A stretch of DNA of 32,651 nt from Methylococcaceae bacterium. Lineage in GTDB: Bacteria; Pseudomonadota; Gammaproteobacteria; Methylococcales; Methylomonadaceae. Position 1 is the stretch's first letter; each line of letters opens with the position of its first letter. Location of the stretch: assembly GCA_005772825.1 (NCBI GenBank), contig SXIP01000185.1, positions 1-32,651 on the forward strand, read 5' to 3'. A program made the position numbers and the translations under genes. Below the pieces are notes generated by a model. It worked only from the letters and a program-made list of their open reading frames with translations, ran no database searches and was not told the DNA's origin. Below, in pieces: positions 1 to 8,567 of the stretch.

Positions 1-420
1 AGCCGGGGGAATGAGGGCGAAGGTCATCTGGAACATGAAATAGACGCTTTCAGGAATATCGCCGGTTAACGAGGCGGTCCCTATATCGGGAAGGAACGCT
101 TTGGATGTGCCGCCGATAAATTTTTGCAGGCTCCCGCCATCGGAAAAAATCAAACTGTAGACGCCGGCCAGCCATAGAATGGAAACTAGGCAGGTAATGG
201 CAAAACATTGCATTAATACGGACAGAACGTTTTTACTTCTGACCAAGCCGGCATAAAATAATGACAGGCCGGGAATCGTCATAAACAAAACCAGTGCGGT
301 CGACGTTAAAATCCAGGCGGTATTCGCCTGGTTTAACTGTATCAATTGATCCGCTGAGGCTATTTCCGGGATTAGCAACAAACCCGGAAACAACTTGTTA
401 TTTATTTTTAAAAACATCAT
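1..420 (-). CDS. amtB: Ammonium transporter Amt/AmtB, N-terminal part (cut by window edge)
   Basis: This is the first 140 codons of an ammonium channel; the rest lies beyond position 1. After a short leader-like N-terminus (MMFLKINNK, then a hydrophobic stretch ending near EIASA) the protein reads NTAWILTSTALVLFMTIPG followed by LSLFYAGLVRSKNVLS, the typical first membrane segment and FYGG/FYAG turn of Amt proteins. The later MFQMTFALIPP matches the conserved MFQxxFA segment. Start choice: ATG at 420 with AGGGA a few bases upstream. It lies 14 bases after the glnK stop, so the two are almost certainly co-transcribed. By family knowledge, GlnK docks on the trimeric channel in the inner membrane and blocks ammonium uptake when nitrogen is plentiful. 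Confidence 0.93.
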   Translation of the reverse strand, partial: MMFLKINNKLFPGLLLIPEIASADQLIQLNQANTAWILTSTALVLFMTIPGLSLFYAGLVRSKNVLSVLMQCFAITCLVSILWLAGVYSLIFSDGGSLQKFIGGTSKAFLPDIGTASLTGDIPESVYFMFQMTFALIPPA

Positions 421-434
421 TCTTCCCTGAGCCT

Positions 435-806
<372 letters not shown>

Positions 807-825
807 TTAGCGATGCAGGGCTGCA

Positions 826-853
826 ATCATACACATTATTGTTCAACATACAA
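826..853 (-). promoter_or_regulatory. Possible sigma-70-type promoter of glnK
   Basis: On the minus strand TTGTAT (848-853) and TATGAT (826-831) are separated by 16 bases, about 50 bases upstream of the glnK start. The match is moderate, so this is a candidate only. The rest of the 330-base gap 774-1104 holds a weak inverted repeat (AAACGCC at 869-875 and GGCGTTT at 901-907) and the plus-strand promoter candidate listed next; I see no gene in it. Confidence 0.3.
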
Positions 854-993
854 TTATAGTGAGACGAAAAACGCCAAAAAAGCTTGAGGGTGCTTTGGCC
901 GGCGTTTCATTACTCCCAGTATGAGTTTGTTTCGTTATCGTGGCTGTGGTTTTTAAAGCATGATGATCCCTGTTGGAAACGGCCCCCGCTCTG

Positions 994-1023
994 TTGTCAC
1001 TGTGTCAGACGCCATGCTATAGT
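994..1023 (+). promoter_or_regulatory. Candidate promoter of the STAS-decarboxylase gene
   Basis: TTGTCA (994-999) and TATAGT (1018-1023) are separated by 18 bases and each matches the sigma-70 consensus at five of six positions. Transcription would begin near 1030, leaving a leader of about 75 bases before the ATG at 1105. Confidence 0.4.
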
Positions 1024-1104
1024 CGATAGACACTATTTTGCTAGCTGATCTTATGCCTCATCAAGGCACCATCCGAGCCGTTTTATCGGCCTATTAATTA
1101 TTTA

Positions 1105-3093
1105 ATGAACATCACTATCGAAAAACGCGCCAACCGTATTGTTGTTACCTGTGTCGGCAGATTCGATGCCATATATGCCCTGGACCTGGAAAAACTTGTG
1201 TTGCCTATGCTCAAGGAAGGCGAGCTGCCCGTGCATCTGGATTTGCAACAGGTCGATTATCTTTCCGGGGCCGGTATCGACACCCTGCTGACGCTTTATA
1301 AAACCGCTACTGTATCAGGCGGTGCGCAAACAGCCCGGCTGCGTATTCAAAGCCTGTCGCCTCAGGCAACACGGCAACTTGAGCTTAGCGGTGTTGACCA
1401 GTCTCTGCTCGAAATAGGGGGAACGGAACCTGTCGCTTCATCGGCAACCTATACCGACCTGCTCGGTACTGTGCGCGACTTCTTTCCCTCACCCGTATCC
1501 GATGCCGGTCGCGACGCCTATTTGGTGCAATGCGTTAATCAGGGATTGCATGCCATCGACAGGCTCAAGACCCAGCGGCCCTATTTGGGGCATAGCTTGC
1601 CGCTGAATTATGATCGTGCGCGTTCGTCCAAGCTGGCTGATAAATCATCCGGCGTTGAACAGACTATTGCCGACATGTCCGATTATCTGGAGGGGCTCAT
1701 GATCTGGAGCCATCCACACAGTCAGGCCAACGTTTCGCCGCAAGCCACCATCCCTTCGGTTATCGGCCAGCTTTTCGGGGCGCTCTATAATCCCAACGTC
1801 ATCTGGGATCAAGCCAGCCATCGCGTCGGTGAAGCGGAAGTGGAGACCGCGAGTATCTGCGCCGACCTGATCGGTTACAATCCCGATGCTTCCGCCGGAT
1901 TTTTCACCTTCGGCGGAACCGGCACCATTATGTACGGTGCCAAGCTGGGTATAGAAAAAGCGGCACCCGGCGCCATCAAAACCGGGGTGCCTGACGGGCT
2001 CAAGGTTTTTTCATCGGATGTGGGCCATTACTCAAAGCTCAATGTACTGGGCTGGTTAGGCATCGGCACAGACGGCCTTGTCACCGTGCCCACCGACGAG
2101 GATAACTCAATGGTTATCGAACAGCTTGAAGCGCTGTTGCGCGGCAGCCTGGATCGCGGCGAAAAAATCGCCTGTATTATCGCCACGATGGGTACAACCG
2201 ACGCCTTCGGCATCGACAATCTGCAAACCATTGTGCATCTGCGTGACCGGCTTACCTCCGAATACCGCTTACCCTATTTGCCTCATATACACGCCGATGC
2301 CGTCATCGGTTGGGCCTGGTCTGTTTTCAACGATTATAATTTCGATGCCAATCCAATGTGTTTTCCGCCCCGTGCCTTGCGCTCGCTATGGGACACCAGC
2401 GCCAATATCCGTGCCTTGGGCATGGCTGACTCTGTCGGTCTGGACTTTCACAAGACCGGCTACGCCCCTTACACATCGAGCCTGTTCCTGTGTAAAAACC
2501 GTAACGACCTGGAGCTTATTAGCCGTGACCGGTCCTTGATGCCTTACATTTTTCAGTTCGGTAATTATCATCCCGGTGTCTTCACGCTAGAAACCTCGCG
2601 TTGCGGCGGCGCTATATTGGCATCGTTGGCCAATCTGAAATTACTGGGCAAGGAAGGCTATCGTACTTTGCTCGGGCATACGGTGACTATGGCCGAAGTG
2701 TTACGCGAGCGCCTGGAAAAATCGGCCTACGCCTGCCTGGTCAATACCTACAACTACGGCCCGGTGACTTTGTTTCGCGTCTATCCCGACGGCGTCAATG
2801 CCGTCGAAGCCTTTCACGCCGAAACCACACGGCCTGAACTGAAAGAGCAACTATTGACGCATAATGTTTATAATCGCCGCATTTTCGATCAGTTGCGTCA
2901 GGACATGGAAGAGGGCGGCATCGCGCTTTCCTTTACTGGATGTTATCGGCTCACACGTTATGGCGAACCCATACTGGCATTGAAATCTTTTATCATGTCG
3001 CCCTTTACCGCCGAATCTGATATGGACATTCTGATGACATCCCTGGAAAGCGCTCGACAAAAGGTAGACTGTCCCCATGATTGCATTCTCTGA
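1105..3093 (+). CDS. STAS domain fused to a PLP-dependent group II decarboxylase
   Basis: The 662-aa protein has two parts. Residues 1 to about 105 form a STAS/anti-sigma-antagonist-like domain: a GRFDA turn near 18-22, then LDLQQVDYLSGAGIDTLL at 45-62, the usual acceptor-helix region. The Ser normally found in DSSG/SSAG-type motifs is replaced by Gly-Ala here. From about 115 the protein is a fold-type I PLP decarboxylase of the glutamate/tyrosine/DOPA decarboxylase group. It shows WSHPHSQANVSP (201-212), FGGTGT (269-274, phosphate binding), GHYSK with His308, HIHADA with Asp398 for the pyridine nitrogen, and LDFHKTGYAP with the Schiff-base Lys450. The substrate cannot be told; aromatic amino acid, glutamate and aspartate are all possible. 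The gene stands alone, with an 18-bp-spaced promoter candidate upstream and no clear ribosome site before ATG 1105. The fusion is unusual, so a later internal start for the enzyme cannot be excluded. Confidence 0.85.
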   Translation: MNITIEKRANRIVVTCVGRFDAIYALDLEKLVLPMLKEGELPVHLDLQQVDYLSGAGIDTLLTLYKTATVSGGAQTARLRIQSLSPQATRQLELSGVDQSLLEIGGTEPVASSATYTDLLGTVRDFFPSPVSDAGRDAYLVQCVNQGLHAIDRLKTQRPYLGHSLPLNYDRARSSKLADKSSGVEQTIADMSDYLEGLMIWSHPHSQANVSPQATIPSVIGQLFGALYNPNVIWDQASHRVGEAEVETASICADLIGYNPDASAGFFTFGGTGTIMYGAKLGIEKAAPGAIKTGVPDGLKVFSSDVGHYSKLNVLGWLGIGTDGLVTVPTDEDNSMVIEQLEALLRGSLDRGEKIACIIATMGTTDAFGIDNLQTIVHLRDRLTSEYRLPYLPHIHADAVIGWAWSVFNDYNFDANPMCFPPRALRSLWDTSANIRALGMADSVGLDFHKTGYAPYTSSLFLCKNRNDLELISRDRSLMPYIFQFGNYHPGVFTLETSRCGGAILASLANLKLLGKEGYRTLLGHTVTMAEVLRERLEKSAYACLVNTYNYGPVTLFRVYPDGVNAVEAFHAETTRPELKEQLLTHNVYNRRIFDQLRQDMEEGGIALSFTGCYRLTRYGEPILALKSFIMSPFTAESDMDILMTSLESARQKVDCPHDCIL

Positions 3094-3187
3094 CAGGTCT
3101 TCAAAAATTTGAACATCTGGCCTATATAAATGCTACAGTCTTAAGCTTTTAGTCTGTATTCATAGTGTTTTTACGAGGGTATGAGTT

Positions 3188-3661
3188 ATGTTGAATCTGA
3201 ATCGAATAGGGCAACGTGGTTTGCTGGTTTTGCTATTGGCGCTAAGCTTGAATAGTGCGGGCGCTGCTTCCGAAGCGGGTGCCTTGGCGACCTTGGCGGG
3301 GAATGGCGGTCAAGTATTTTTGGATTTGAATCCGGGTATACAAAATGCCGGGAGCGTACTGACTGTTGCCTATCCCGACGGCAAGGTGTTGCGACGGGAG
3401 TTCCAGGCGGGCGGCGCGCCTTTCATTGAAGGTCCCTTGACTGACGGAATTTATAGTTATGAGTTGACGATGAACCCCGTGATTGACGCAGCTACCCGCA
3501 GAGTTTTGCGCACTGCCAGGCAAGCAACAGGCGGACAGGAAGCTTTACCCGTTGTCGATCAGTTGCAAGCGCAAGGGAAATTGCCTGTCGATCCGCAAGT
3601 CCAATCCGGCAATTTTACAATCGCAGGCGGAAACCTGGTTAATCCTGATGCCACCGAATAA
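3188..3661 (+). CDS. Small exported protein of unknown function, first of a pair
   Basis: This 157-aa protein begins with a classical signal peptide: MLNLNRIGQR, a Leu-rich core, and a probable cleavage near SAGA-AS at residue 26. The mature part contains QVFLDLNPGIQNAGSVLTVAYPDGKV and FIEGPLTDGIYSYELTMNP, split here by a loop, which reads like a small beta-sandwich. The C-terminal third is polar, with GNFTIAGGNLVNP. I do not recognise a named family. A GAGG ribosome site lies about nine bases before ATG 3188. The next gene starts 41 bases after the stop, has its own signal peptide and shares the orientation, so the two probably form an operon and may act together at the cell surface or in the periplasm. 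That link is inference from position only. Confidence 0.75.
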   Translation: MLNLNRIGQRGLLVLLLALSLNSAGAASEAGALATLAGNGGQVFLDLNPGIQNAGSVLTVAYPDGKVLRREFQAGGAPFIEGPLTDGIYSYELTMNPVIDAATRRVLRTARQATGGQEALPVVDQLQAQGKLPVDPQVQSGNFTIAGGNLVNPDATE

Positions 3662-3702
3662 GTTTACGTCCACTTAGACACCGATAAAGAATGAGGTCAA
3701 AA

Positions 3703-4845
3703 ATGAATAAATTAATGTTAACGACATTGGCGACGCTGCTATCCGTTTCCTATGGCGTACAGGCGGATAACGTGATAGCTGACGATTTGATAGTACAAGG
3801 CAGCGGATGTTTCGGTTTCGATTGCGTCAACAACGAAAGCTTCGATTTCGATACCCTGCGCCTGAAAGAGAACAATACCCGCATCAAGTTTGAAGATACC
3901 AGTGTTGGTACTTTTCCCACAACCGACTGGCAATTGACAGCAAACGATTCCGCCTCAGGAGGGGCCAGTAAATTTTCCATCGAAGACATTACCGGGGCGA
4001 CAATTCCATTTACCATCATGGCGGGCGCTCCGAGCAATTCCCTTTTTGTAGACAGTAGCGGAAACATCGGATTACATACCTCGGTACCGGCGTTTGACTT
4101 ACATCTGTTAACCCCCGATACGCCGGGAGTGCGCCTGGAACAAAGCAACGCCTCCGGTTTTACCGCGCAAACCTGGGATGTGGCCGGCAACGAAGCCAAC
4201 TTTTTCATTCGCGATGTTACCGGCAGTTCCAATTTGCCTTTCAGGATCAGGCCCGGCGCACCGACCAGCAGTATTGATATAGCCGCAACGGGTAATGTCG
4301 GTATCAACACCGCCAGTCCGGCCACTAAACTCCATATAATGGGTAGTGCAGGTGAATCAAGTACTGTGCGTCTGGAGTCCTTGTCCACTGCTCCGGCTGT
4401 CGATAACAAGAAGTGGGATATCACGACGAATAAGACTACCGGGCAACTGACCATTACCGATGATACGAGCGGTGTGCGGTCACCCTTTAAAATAGGCGTC
4501 GGCGCCATCGACAATTTGCTGCTGGTTGGCGCCGTCGCTCCGAACAGGCTCGATATTATGGGTTCTCTTTACATTCAGGGTAAAAAGAAAGGCCCCGATT
4601 ATGTTTTCACACCAGGCTATGAGTTGCTGTCTATCGATAGTCACGCCAAGCAAATGTGGAAACAAAAGCACTTGCCGAAATTGAGCCCGGCAGAGACACC
4701 GGAAACCGGTGAACGGCTGATCGACATCGGCGAGCGTAGCCACGGCACTCTCGAAGAACTGGAAATCGCGCATATTTACATTCAGCAATTGCATAAGCGT
4801 ATTGAGGGATTGGAAGAACGCTTGGCCAGACTGGAATCAAAATAA
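3703..4845 (+). CDS. Exported tail-fibre-like repeat protein with C-terminal coiled coil
   Basis: This is a 380-aa protein with a signal peptide (cleavage near YGVQA-DN, residue 21). I chose ATG 3703 over the upstream in-frame ATG at 3691, because the latter lies within the ATGAGG ribosome-binding region and 3703 is seven bases after GAGG. The mature protein has three related units of roughly 75-80 residues. Each has an R-x-[KR]-[FL]-E strand, a W[QD][LVI] strand, an [FL]xI.D.[TS]G strand, PF.I..GA and a closing strand. The first two end in GN[IV]G[LI][HN]T..P....LH[LI], the turn typical of tail-spike and endosialidase-like beta structures. A conserved-looking tail follows (PDYVFTPGYELLSI, HAKQMWKQKHLP), then a coiled coil EELEIAHIYIQQLHKRIEGL to the end. 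The family suggests a trimeric fibrous surface or periplasmic protein; function is unknown. Confidence 0.8.
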   Translation: MNKLMLTTLATLLSVSYGVQADNVIADDLIVQGSGCFGFDCVNNESFDFDTLRLKENNTRIKFEDTSVGTFPTTDWQLTANDSASGGASKFSIEDITGATIPFTIMAGAPSNSLFVDSSGNIGLHTSVPAFDLHLLTPDTPGVRLEQSNASGFTAQTWDVAGNEANFFIRDVTGSSNLPFRIRPGAPTSSIDIAATGNVGINTASPATKLHIMGSAGESSTVRLESLSTAPAVDNKKWDITTNKTTGQLTITDDTSGVRSPFKIGVGAIDNLLLVGAVAPNRLDIMGSLYIQGKKKGPDYVFTPGYELLSIDSHAKQMWKQKHLPKLSPAETPETGERLIDIGERSHGTLEELEIAHIYIQQLHKRIEGLEERLARLESK

Positions 4846-4865
4846 AACCGTACGGATTTTAAAAA

Positions 4866-4887
4866 ATCGTTCGAGCGCGGGAACGAT
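4866..4887. other. Small stem-loop between the repeat-protein gene and ade
   Basis: ATCGTTC (4866-4872) and GAACGAT (4881-4887) can pair around an eight-base loop, 20 bases after the stop of the preceding gene. There is no clean T-run after it, so it is at best a weak terminator or a processing hairpin. Confidence 0.3.
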
Positions 4888-4939
4888 GGGCTAGGTAATT
4901 ATTTTTGCACGTTGCCTTAGATTGCTGAAGGACACTGAA

Positions 4940-6574
4940 ATGAATACGGGTAGCATTATAGCCAATCTTGTCAAGCCGCTTGAACGCCAAATCTGTCTCG
5001 CCGAAGTGCATTGGCGGGACGGTATGATTACCGCCATTAACCGGTTGGGGCCGGAAGACGCGAACCGGTCATATTTACTGCCCGGTTTTATCGATGCGCA
5101 TGTGCATATTGAAAGTTCCATGCTGACGCCTTGCGAGTTTGCCCGCATTGCCTGTCGGCATGGAACGGTTGCGACGGTATCCGATCCGCATGAAATCGCC
5201 AATGTTCTCGGATTGGAGGGCATACAGTTTATGTGCGATAACGCACAGCTGACGCCTATGCAGATTTTTTTCGGTGCGCCTTCCTGCGTGCCGGCAACGC
5301 CGTTTGAAACCGCTGGTGCGCGGCTGGAAAGCGAACAACTGGAAGTCCTGTTCCAGAACGGTCTGACGAGCTACTTATCGGAAATGATGAACTATCCGGG
5401 CGTTCTGAATAACGACCCGCAAATCATGGCGAAATTGGCGTTGGCGAAACGTTACGGCTGTCCTGTAGACGGCCATGCGCCGGGTTTAAGCGGCGAGGAT
5501 GCGCGTCGTTATGCCGAAGCGGGTATCAGTACTGATCATGAATGCGCTACGCTGGCCGAAGCCAGGGACAAATTGGCCGCCGGTATGTCCATCCTGATCC
5601 GGGAGGGATCGGCGGCGCGTAATTTTGATGAGCTGCACCCGTTAATCAGCGAATATCCAGAACAGGTGATGTTTTGCAGCGATGACAAGCATCCCGATGA
5701 CTTGGTGGCAGGGCATATCAACTTGCTGGCGGCACGAGCCGTCGCCTTGGGACACTCTGTATTCGATGTATTGCGTTGCGCCTGTATCAATCCAATCGAC
5801 CACTATCGTCTGCCGCTCGGACAGTTAACTATCGGCGATCGCATGGATGCTGTCGAAGTCGAAAATCTCAAGGGTTTTTCACCCATCAGCACTTGGCTGG
5901 GCGGACAGAAAGCCGCCCAACACGGAACAAGCCTGTTGACAGGCATTAAACCGGTAGCGATTAACCGATTCGACACCCACTCCATAACCATTGCCGATCT
6001 GGAAATTGCGGCAAGCGGCAGGAAAATCCGGGTCATAAAAGCGCTGGACGGCGATTTGTTCACCCACGAGGTTTTACATAAGCCGAAAGTCATCAACGAA
6101 AAAATAGTCCCGGACCCGGAACGCGACATTCTGTTACTAACGGTCGTTAACCGCTATCAACCTGCGAAACCGGCACTGGCGTTTATTGAGGGCTTCGGCT
6201 TGCAGCAAGGTGCATTGGCATCCAGCGTCGCTCACGATTCTCATAATATTATCGCTGTAGGCACCGATGCCGAATCCGTGTGCCGTGCTGTCAACAGCAT
6301 TATCGCCGCGCAAGGCGGCATCGTTGCCGTCAACAATGAAGAGATTGAACTATTGCCGTTGCCTGTCGCCGGATTAATGAGTGATCGCGACGGCGACTGG
6401 GTCGCGGCCCATTATGCGAAACTGGATGCTATAGCCAAGCAAATGGGCTCATCATTGCGCGCACCTTTTATGACCCTGTCTTTTATGGCGTTACTGGTGA
6501 TCCCCGATTTAAAACTCAGCGATCAGGGTTTGTTTGACGGTGTTCGATTTAAGTTTAAGTCGTTGACCATTTAA
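4940..6574 (+). CDS. ade: Adenine deaminase
   Basis: This 544-aa enzyme of the amidohydrolase superfamily would convert adenine to hypoxanthine and ammonia in purine salvage. The metal site is visible: LPGFIDAHVHIESSMLTP with His54 and His56, then GCPVDGHAPG (His179), GISTDHECAT (His200) and MFCSDDKHPDD (Asp248). SDPHEIANVLG near 81-91 is a signature of the bacterial Ade subfamily. The C-terminal half carries HDSHNIIAVG and a conserved PLPVAGLMSD stretch, as in full-length Ade. I chose ATG 4940, seven bases after AAGGA, over the upstream in-frame TTG at 4922. The stop overlaps by four bases the stop of a convergent lipoprotein gene. Nothing nearby belongs to purine metabolism, so it appears to stand alone. 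Confidence 0.93.
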   Translation: MNTGSIIANLVKPLERQICLAEVHWRDGMITAINRLGPEDANRSYLLPGFIDAHVHIESSMLTPCEFARIACRHGTVATVSDPHEIANVLGLEGIQFMCDNAQLTPMQIFFGAPSCVPATPFETAGARLESEQLEVLFQNGLTSYLSEMMNYPGVLNNDPQIMAKLALAKRYGCPVDGHAPGLSGEDARRYAEAGISTDHECATLAEARDKLAAGMSILIREGSAARNFDELHPLISEYPEQVMFCSDDKHPDDLVAGHINLLAARAVALGHSVFDVLRCACINPIDHYRLPLGQLTIGDRMDAVEVENLKGFSPISTWLGGQKAAQHGTSLLTGIKPVAINRFDTHSITIADLEIAASGRKIRVIKALDGDLFTHEVLHKPKVINEKIVPDPERDILLLTVVNRYQPAKPALAFIEGFGLQQGALASSVAHDSHNIIAVGTDAESVCRAVNSIIAAQGGIVAVNNEEIELLPLPVAGLMSDRDGDWVAAHYAKLDAIAKQMGSSLRAPFMTLSFMALLVIPDLKLSDQGLFDGVRFKFKSLTI

Positions 6575-8100
6575 TCAGCGACGTCAATTGACCGTCCATC
6601 TATAAGTTTTTCAAAGAGGTATGCCTCGTCAAAATGGCGGCGACCGACAAATGCCGTGGCGTGATGACCGCTTTGGCGCATGGCTCCCGGCTCAAGAATA
6701 CCCATCGGCCAGAATAAATATCTTTCGTTGCGCTCAGTGCCGGCAACAATGCCGTCTTCTCCGAATAAACTTCGATAGCTTCCATTATTCATAGATAGGG
6801 ATCGTAAACTGTCAGTAGTGTCCCAATGATACCGGATAACCTGATCGGATCGACTTTGGTCAAAATACACACGTTCAATATAGTGAGTCTTGGCGGCAAT
6901 ACGCACTATCGGTCTCATGTTCTGTTTGATGATCAGGGCTTGGTGCTGCGGCACAAAGTAACTTTCAGCAAAGCTTATCTGCTGGTTGATAGCACCCGTG
7001 TATTGCGTCGGGAAAAACAAGTGGTAACAACCGCAGTTGTGAATAGTATCGAATAGCCAGGGTTTTCCGTTCGGTAACAGTGTGACCCGCCAGGTAATAC
7101 CGTCGAGATGCCCGCCAAGCAAATCGAAAACCGAATTTTTGGGGCGCGACGGAAACCAGATGGTGTAATTTAACTGCAACATAACTCGGTTGCCCAGTCG
7201 GGTATGCGAAAGATGCTGGAACACGGTCGGTCTATCGGTATTTATCCGAGGTGCCGCTCCTTTCTGTAATTCAGGATAGCCGATACGGTCGTCATTGCCA
7301 GCCACGTCAATTTCAAATAATGGTGCAAAACTGTTAAATAAATGGAGCTGATCTTTTCCATCCGGCAACGGGATTTTTAGCGGATTGTTCGATGATTTTT
7401 TCAGTATTTGAGCAATTTGTACGCTGTTTGACAATTCGCTGCCGGGTAACGGCTCATAGCGTATTAATTGCCCCATGACTTTCAATTGACTGAGAGGCTG
7501 CTTGTATCGGTTCAGGGTTTTCTCATGCCATTGTGCTATGGCGATTTTGAATGCCCACGCAGTTAAAGGATAAATTCCGACAATGCGCTCCCAAGTCCGG
7601 TAATTATCTGCAACGGTTGCTACTTTCTTAAGATCATTCCGGCTGCTGAGGTTCTCAATCTGTGCTTGCAATAGTTTGTTGCTGCAATCATTTAAGGCAT
7701 CAATCGTTCGAGCCTGACTGGATAAAGCTGCCTGAATGGTTTTTTCCAGCTTTTGTCCTGATGACTCCGGCAAGTTTCTAATTTCCACACGCCGGCCTTG
7801 ATCGGCCAGTTCCTGGAGTTGTTTAAGCCAAAATAGATAACTATCCTCATTCACTTCGTTACGAAAGCTGGACAGAAAGCGATTGATCCGAAGATGCGGG
7901 TAGCCCGGAATGCGAGCGGCTTCTGTATCCATGACCCCGGCTGTGAGTACGGCCTGTTCGGCGGCATTAAACGCATCCAGACAAGCCGATTGTAAGCGTT
8001 CGGCTTCGGACAGTTGTTTTGCAGGCATGGAGCCGTTCCCTACGCAACCGGTTAATATGGTTGTCAGGAAAACAGCGACAAAAAATAGCCTGATGCTCAT
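6571..8100 (-). CDS. Lipoprotein of unknown function, 509 aa
   Basis: The N-terminus MSIRLFFVAVFLTTILTGC ends in a good lipobox with Cys19, and Val20-Gly21 after it does not suggest inner-membrane retention by Asp+2. Residues about 25-190 look mainly helical (long runs rich in Leu, Gln, Glu and Lys). The rest appears more beta-rich, with an unusual patch TIHNCGCYHLFFPTQ near the middle that has two close Cys and a His. I cannot name a family. No good ribosome site precedes ATG 8100, and an in-frame stop lies close upstream, so no longer start is likely. It converges with ade (four-base overlap) and diverges from the pil operon across a 467-base gap. Whether it has any tie to pili is unknown. 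Confidence 0.8.
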   Translation of the reverse strand: MSIRLFFVAVFLTTILTGCVGNGSMPAKQLSEAERLQSACLDAFNAAEQAVLTAGVMDTEAARIPGYPHLRINRFLSSFRNEVNEDSYLFWLKQLQELADQGRRVEIRNLPESSGQKLEKTIQAALSSQARTIDALNDCSNKLLQAQIENLSSRNDLKKVATVADNYRTWERIVGIYPLTAWAFKIAIAQWHEKTLNRYKQPLSQLKVMGQLIRYEPLPGSELSNSVQIAQILKKSSNNPLKIPLPDGKDQLHLFNSFAPLFEIDVAGNDDRIGYPELQKGAAPRINTDRPTVFQHLSHTRLGNRVMLQLNYTIWFPSRPKNSVFDLLGGHLDGITWRVTLLPNGKPWLFDTIHNCGCYHLFFPTQYTGAINQQISFAESYFVPQHQALIIKQNMRPIVRIAAKTHYIERVYFDQSRSDQVIRYHWDTTDSLRSLSMNNGSYRSLFGEDGIVAGTERNERYLFWPMGILEPGAMRQSGHHATAFVGRRHFDEAYLFEKLIDGRSIDVAD

Positions 8101-8359
8101 GAAAAATGGTTATTCGTTGATTTGGCGAGAATAATGGGTGTTTTTTATTGCAATGGTTAAGTATAGCGCGACTTCTTCTGTCAAAGGCGCCTGTTTATCA
8201 CTAAAATGGTCCGGTATCTTTGCCCAGCTACGGTCTGATGTAATCATCAATTATTTTCACCAGATGGCTCAATCGGCTGTTTAAGAGATTGAACATTGGG
8301 TGGTCATAAGTATTTTTGTTGAGATTGCTGTTTTATTAAGCGAATCCCCATGTAAAATA

Positions 8360-8381
8360 CCTTTAATTTTTAAATTAAAGG
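8360..8381. promoter_or_regulatory. Perfect 10+10 AT-rich palindrome upstream of pilM
   Basis: CCTTTAATTT (8360-8369) and AAATTAAAGG (8372-8381) are exact reverse complements around a two-base centre. It lies about 60 bases upstream of the candidate -35 box of pilM, in the 467-base divergent gap 8101-8567. It may be an operator. Apart from this and the promoter, that gap shows nothing I can name. Confidence 0.4.
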
Positions 8382-8441
8382 GCAACTTCAGGTCAGTTAA
8401 ATAGCGATTGGCATAAGTTTTACCGAAATATTGAAAAATTT

Positions 8442-8470
8442 TTAGCATCAAAAAAAAAGGCTACTATACT
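8442..8470 (+). promoter_or_regulatory. Candidate promoter of the pilMNOPQ operon
   Basis: TTAGCA (8442-8447) and TATACT (8465-8470) are separated by 17 bases, with an A-run in the spacer. The -10 matches consensus at five of six positions. Predicted start near 8477 would give a leader of about 90 bases before pilM. Confidence 0.42.
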
Positions 8471-8567
8471 TTTTTCGAGTAATTGGGTTTGTGATTACTG
8501 AATATTAAGAGAGGCGGGCATTGCAATCTATGGATTATTTTAATGATCAAGTTTTTAGGGGGGTGTT

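Noticed and set aside
821-850. Possible sigma-54 promoter before glnK (a TTGCA on the minus strand at the expected place)
   Set aside because: The essential GG of the -24 element is absent, so the -24/-12 pattern is not met.
3750-4514. 254-codon open frame opposite the repeat protein
   Set aside because: It has no ribosome site or recognisable motif and lies wholly inside a well-supported plus-strand gene.
4922-4939. TTG start extending adenine deaminase by six residues
   Set aside because: The ATG at 4940 has an AAGGA site at correct spacing; the TTG has none.
8160-8195. TTGACA and TATACT on the minus strand upstream of the lipoprotein gene
   Set aside because: The spacing is only 13 bases, too short for a sigma-70 promoter.
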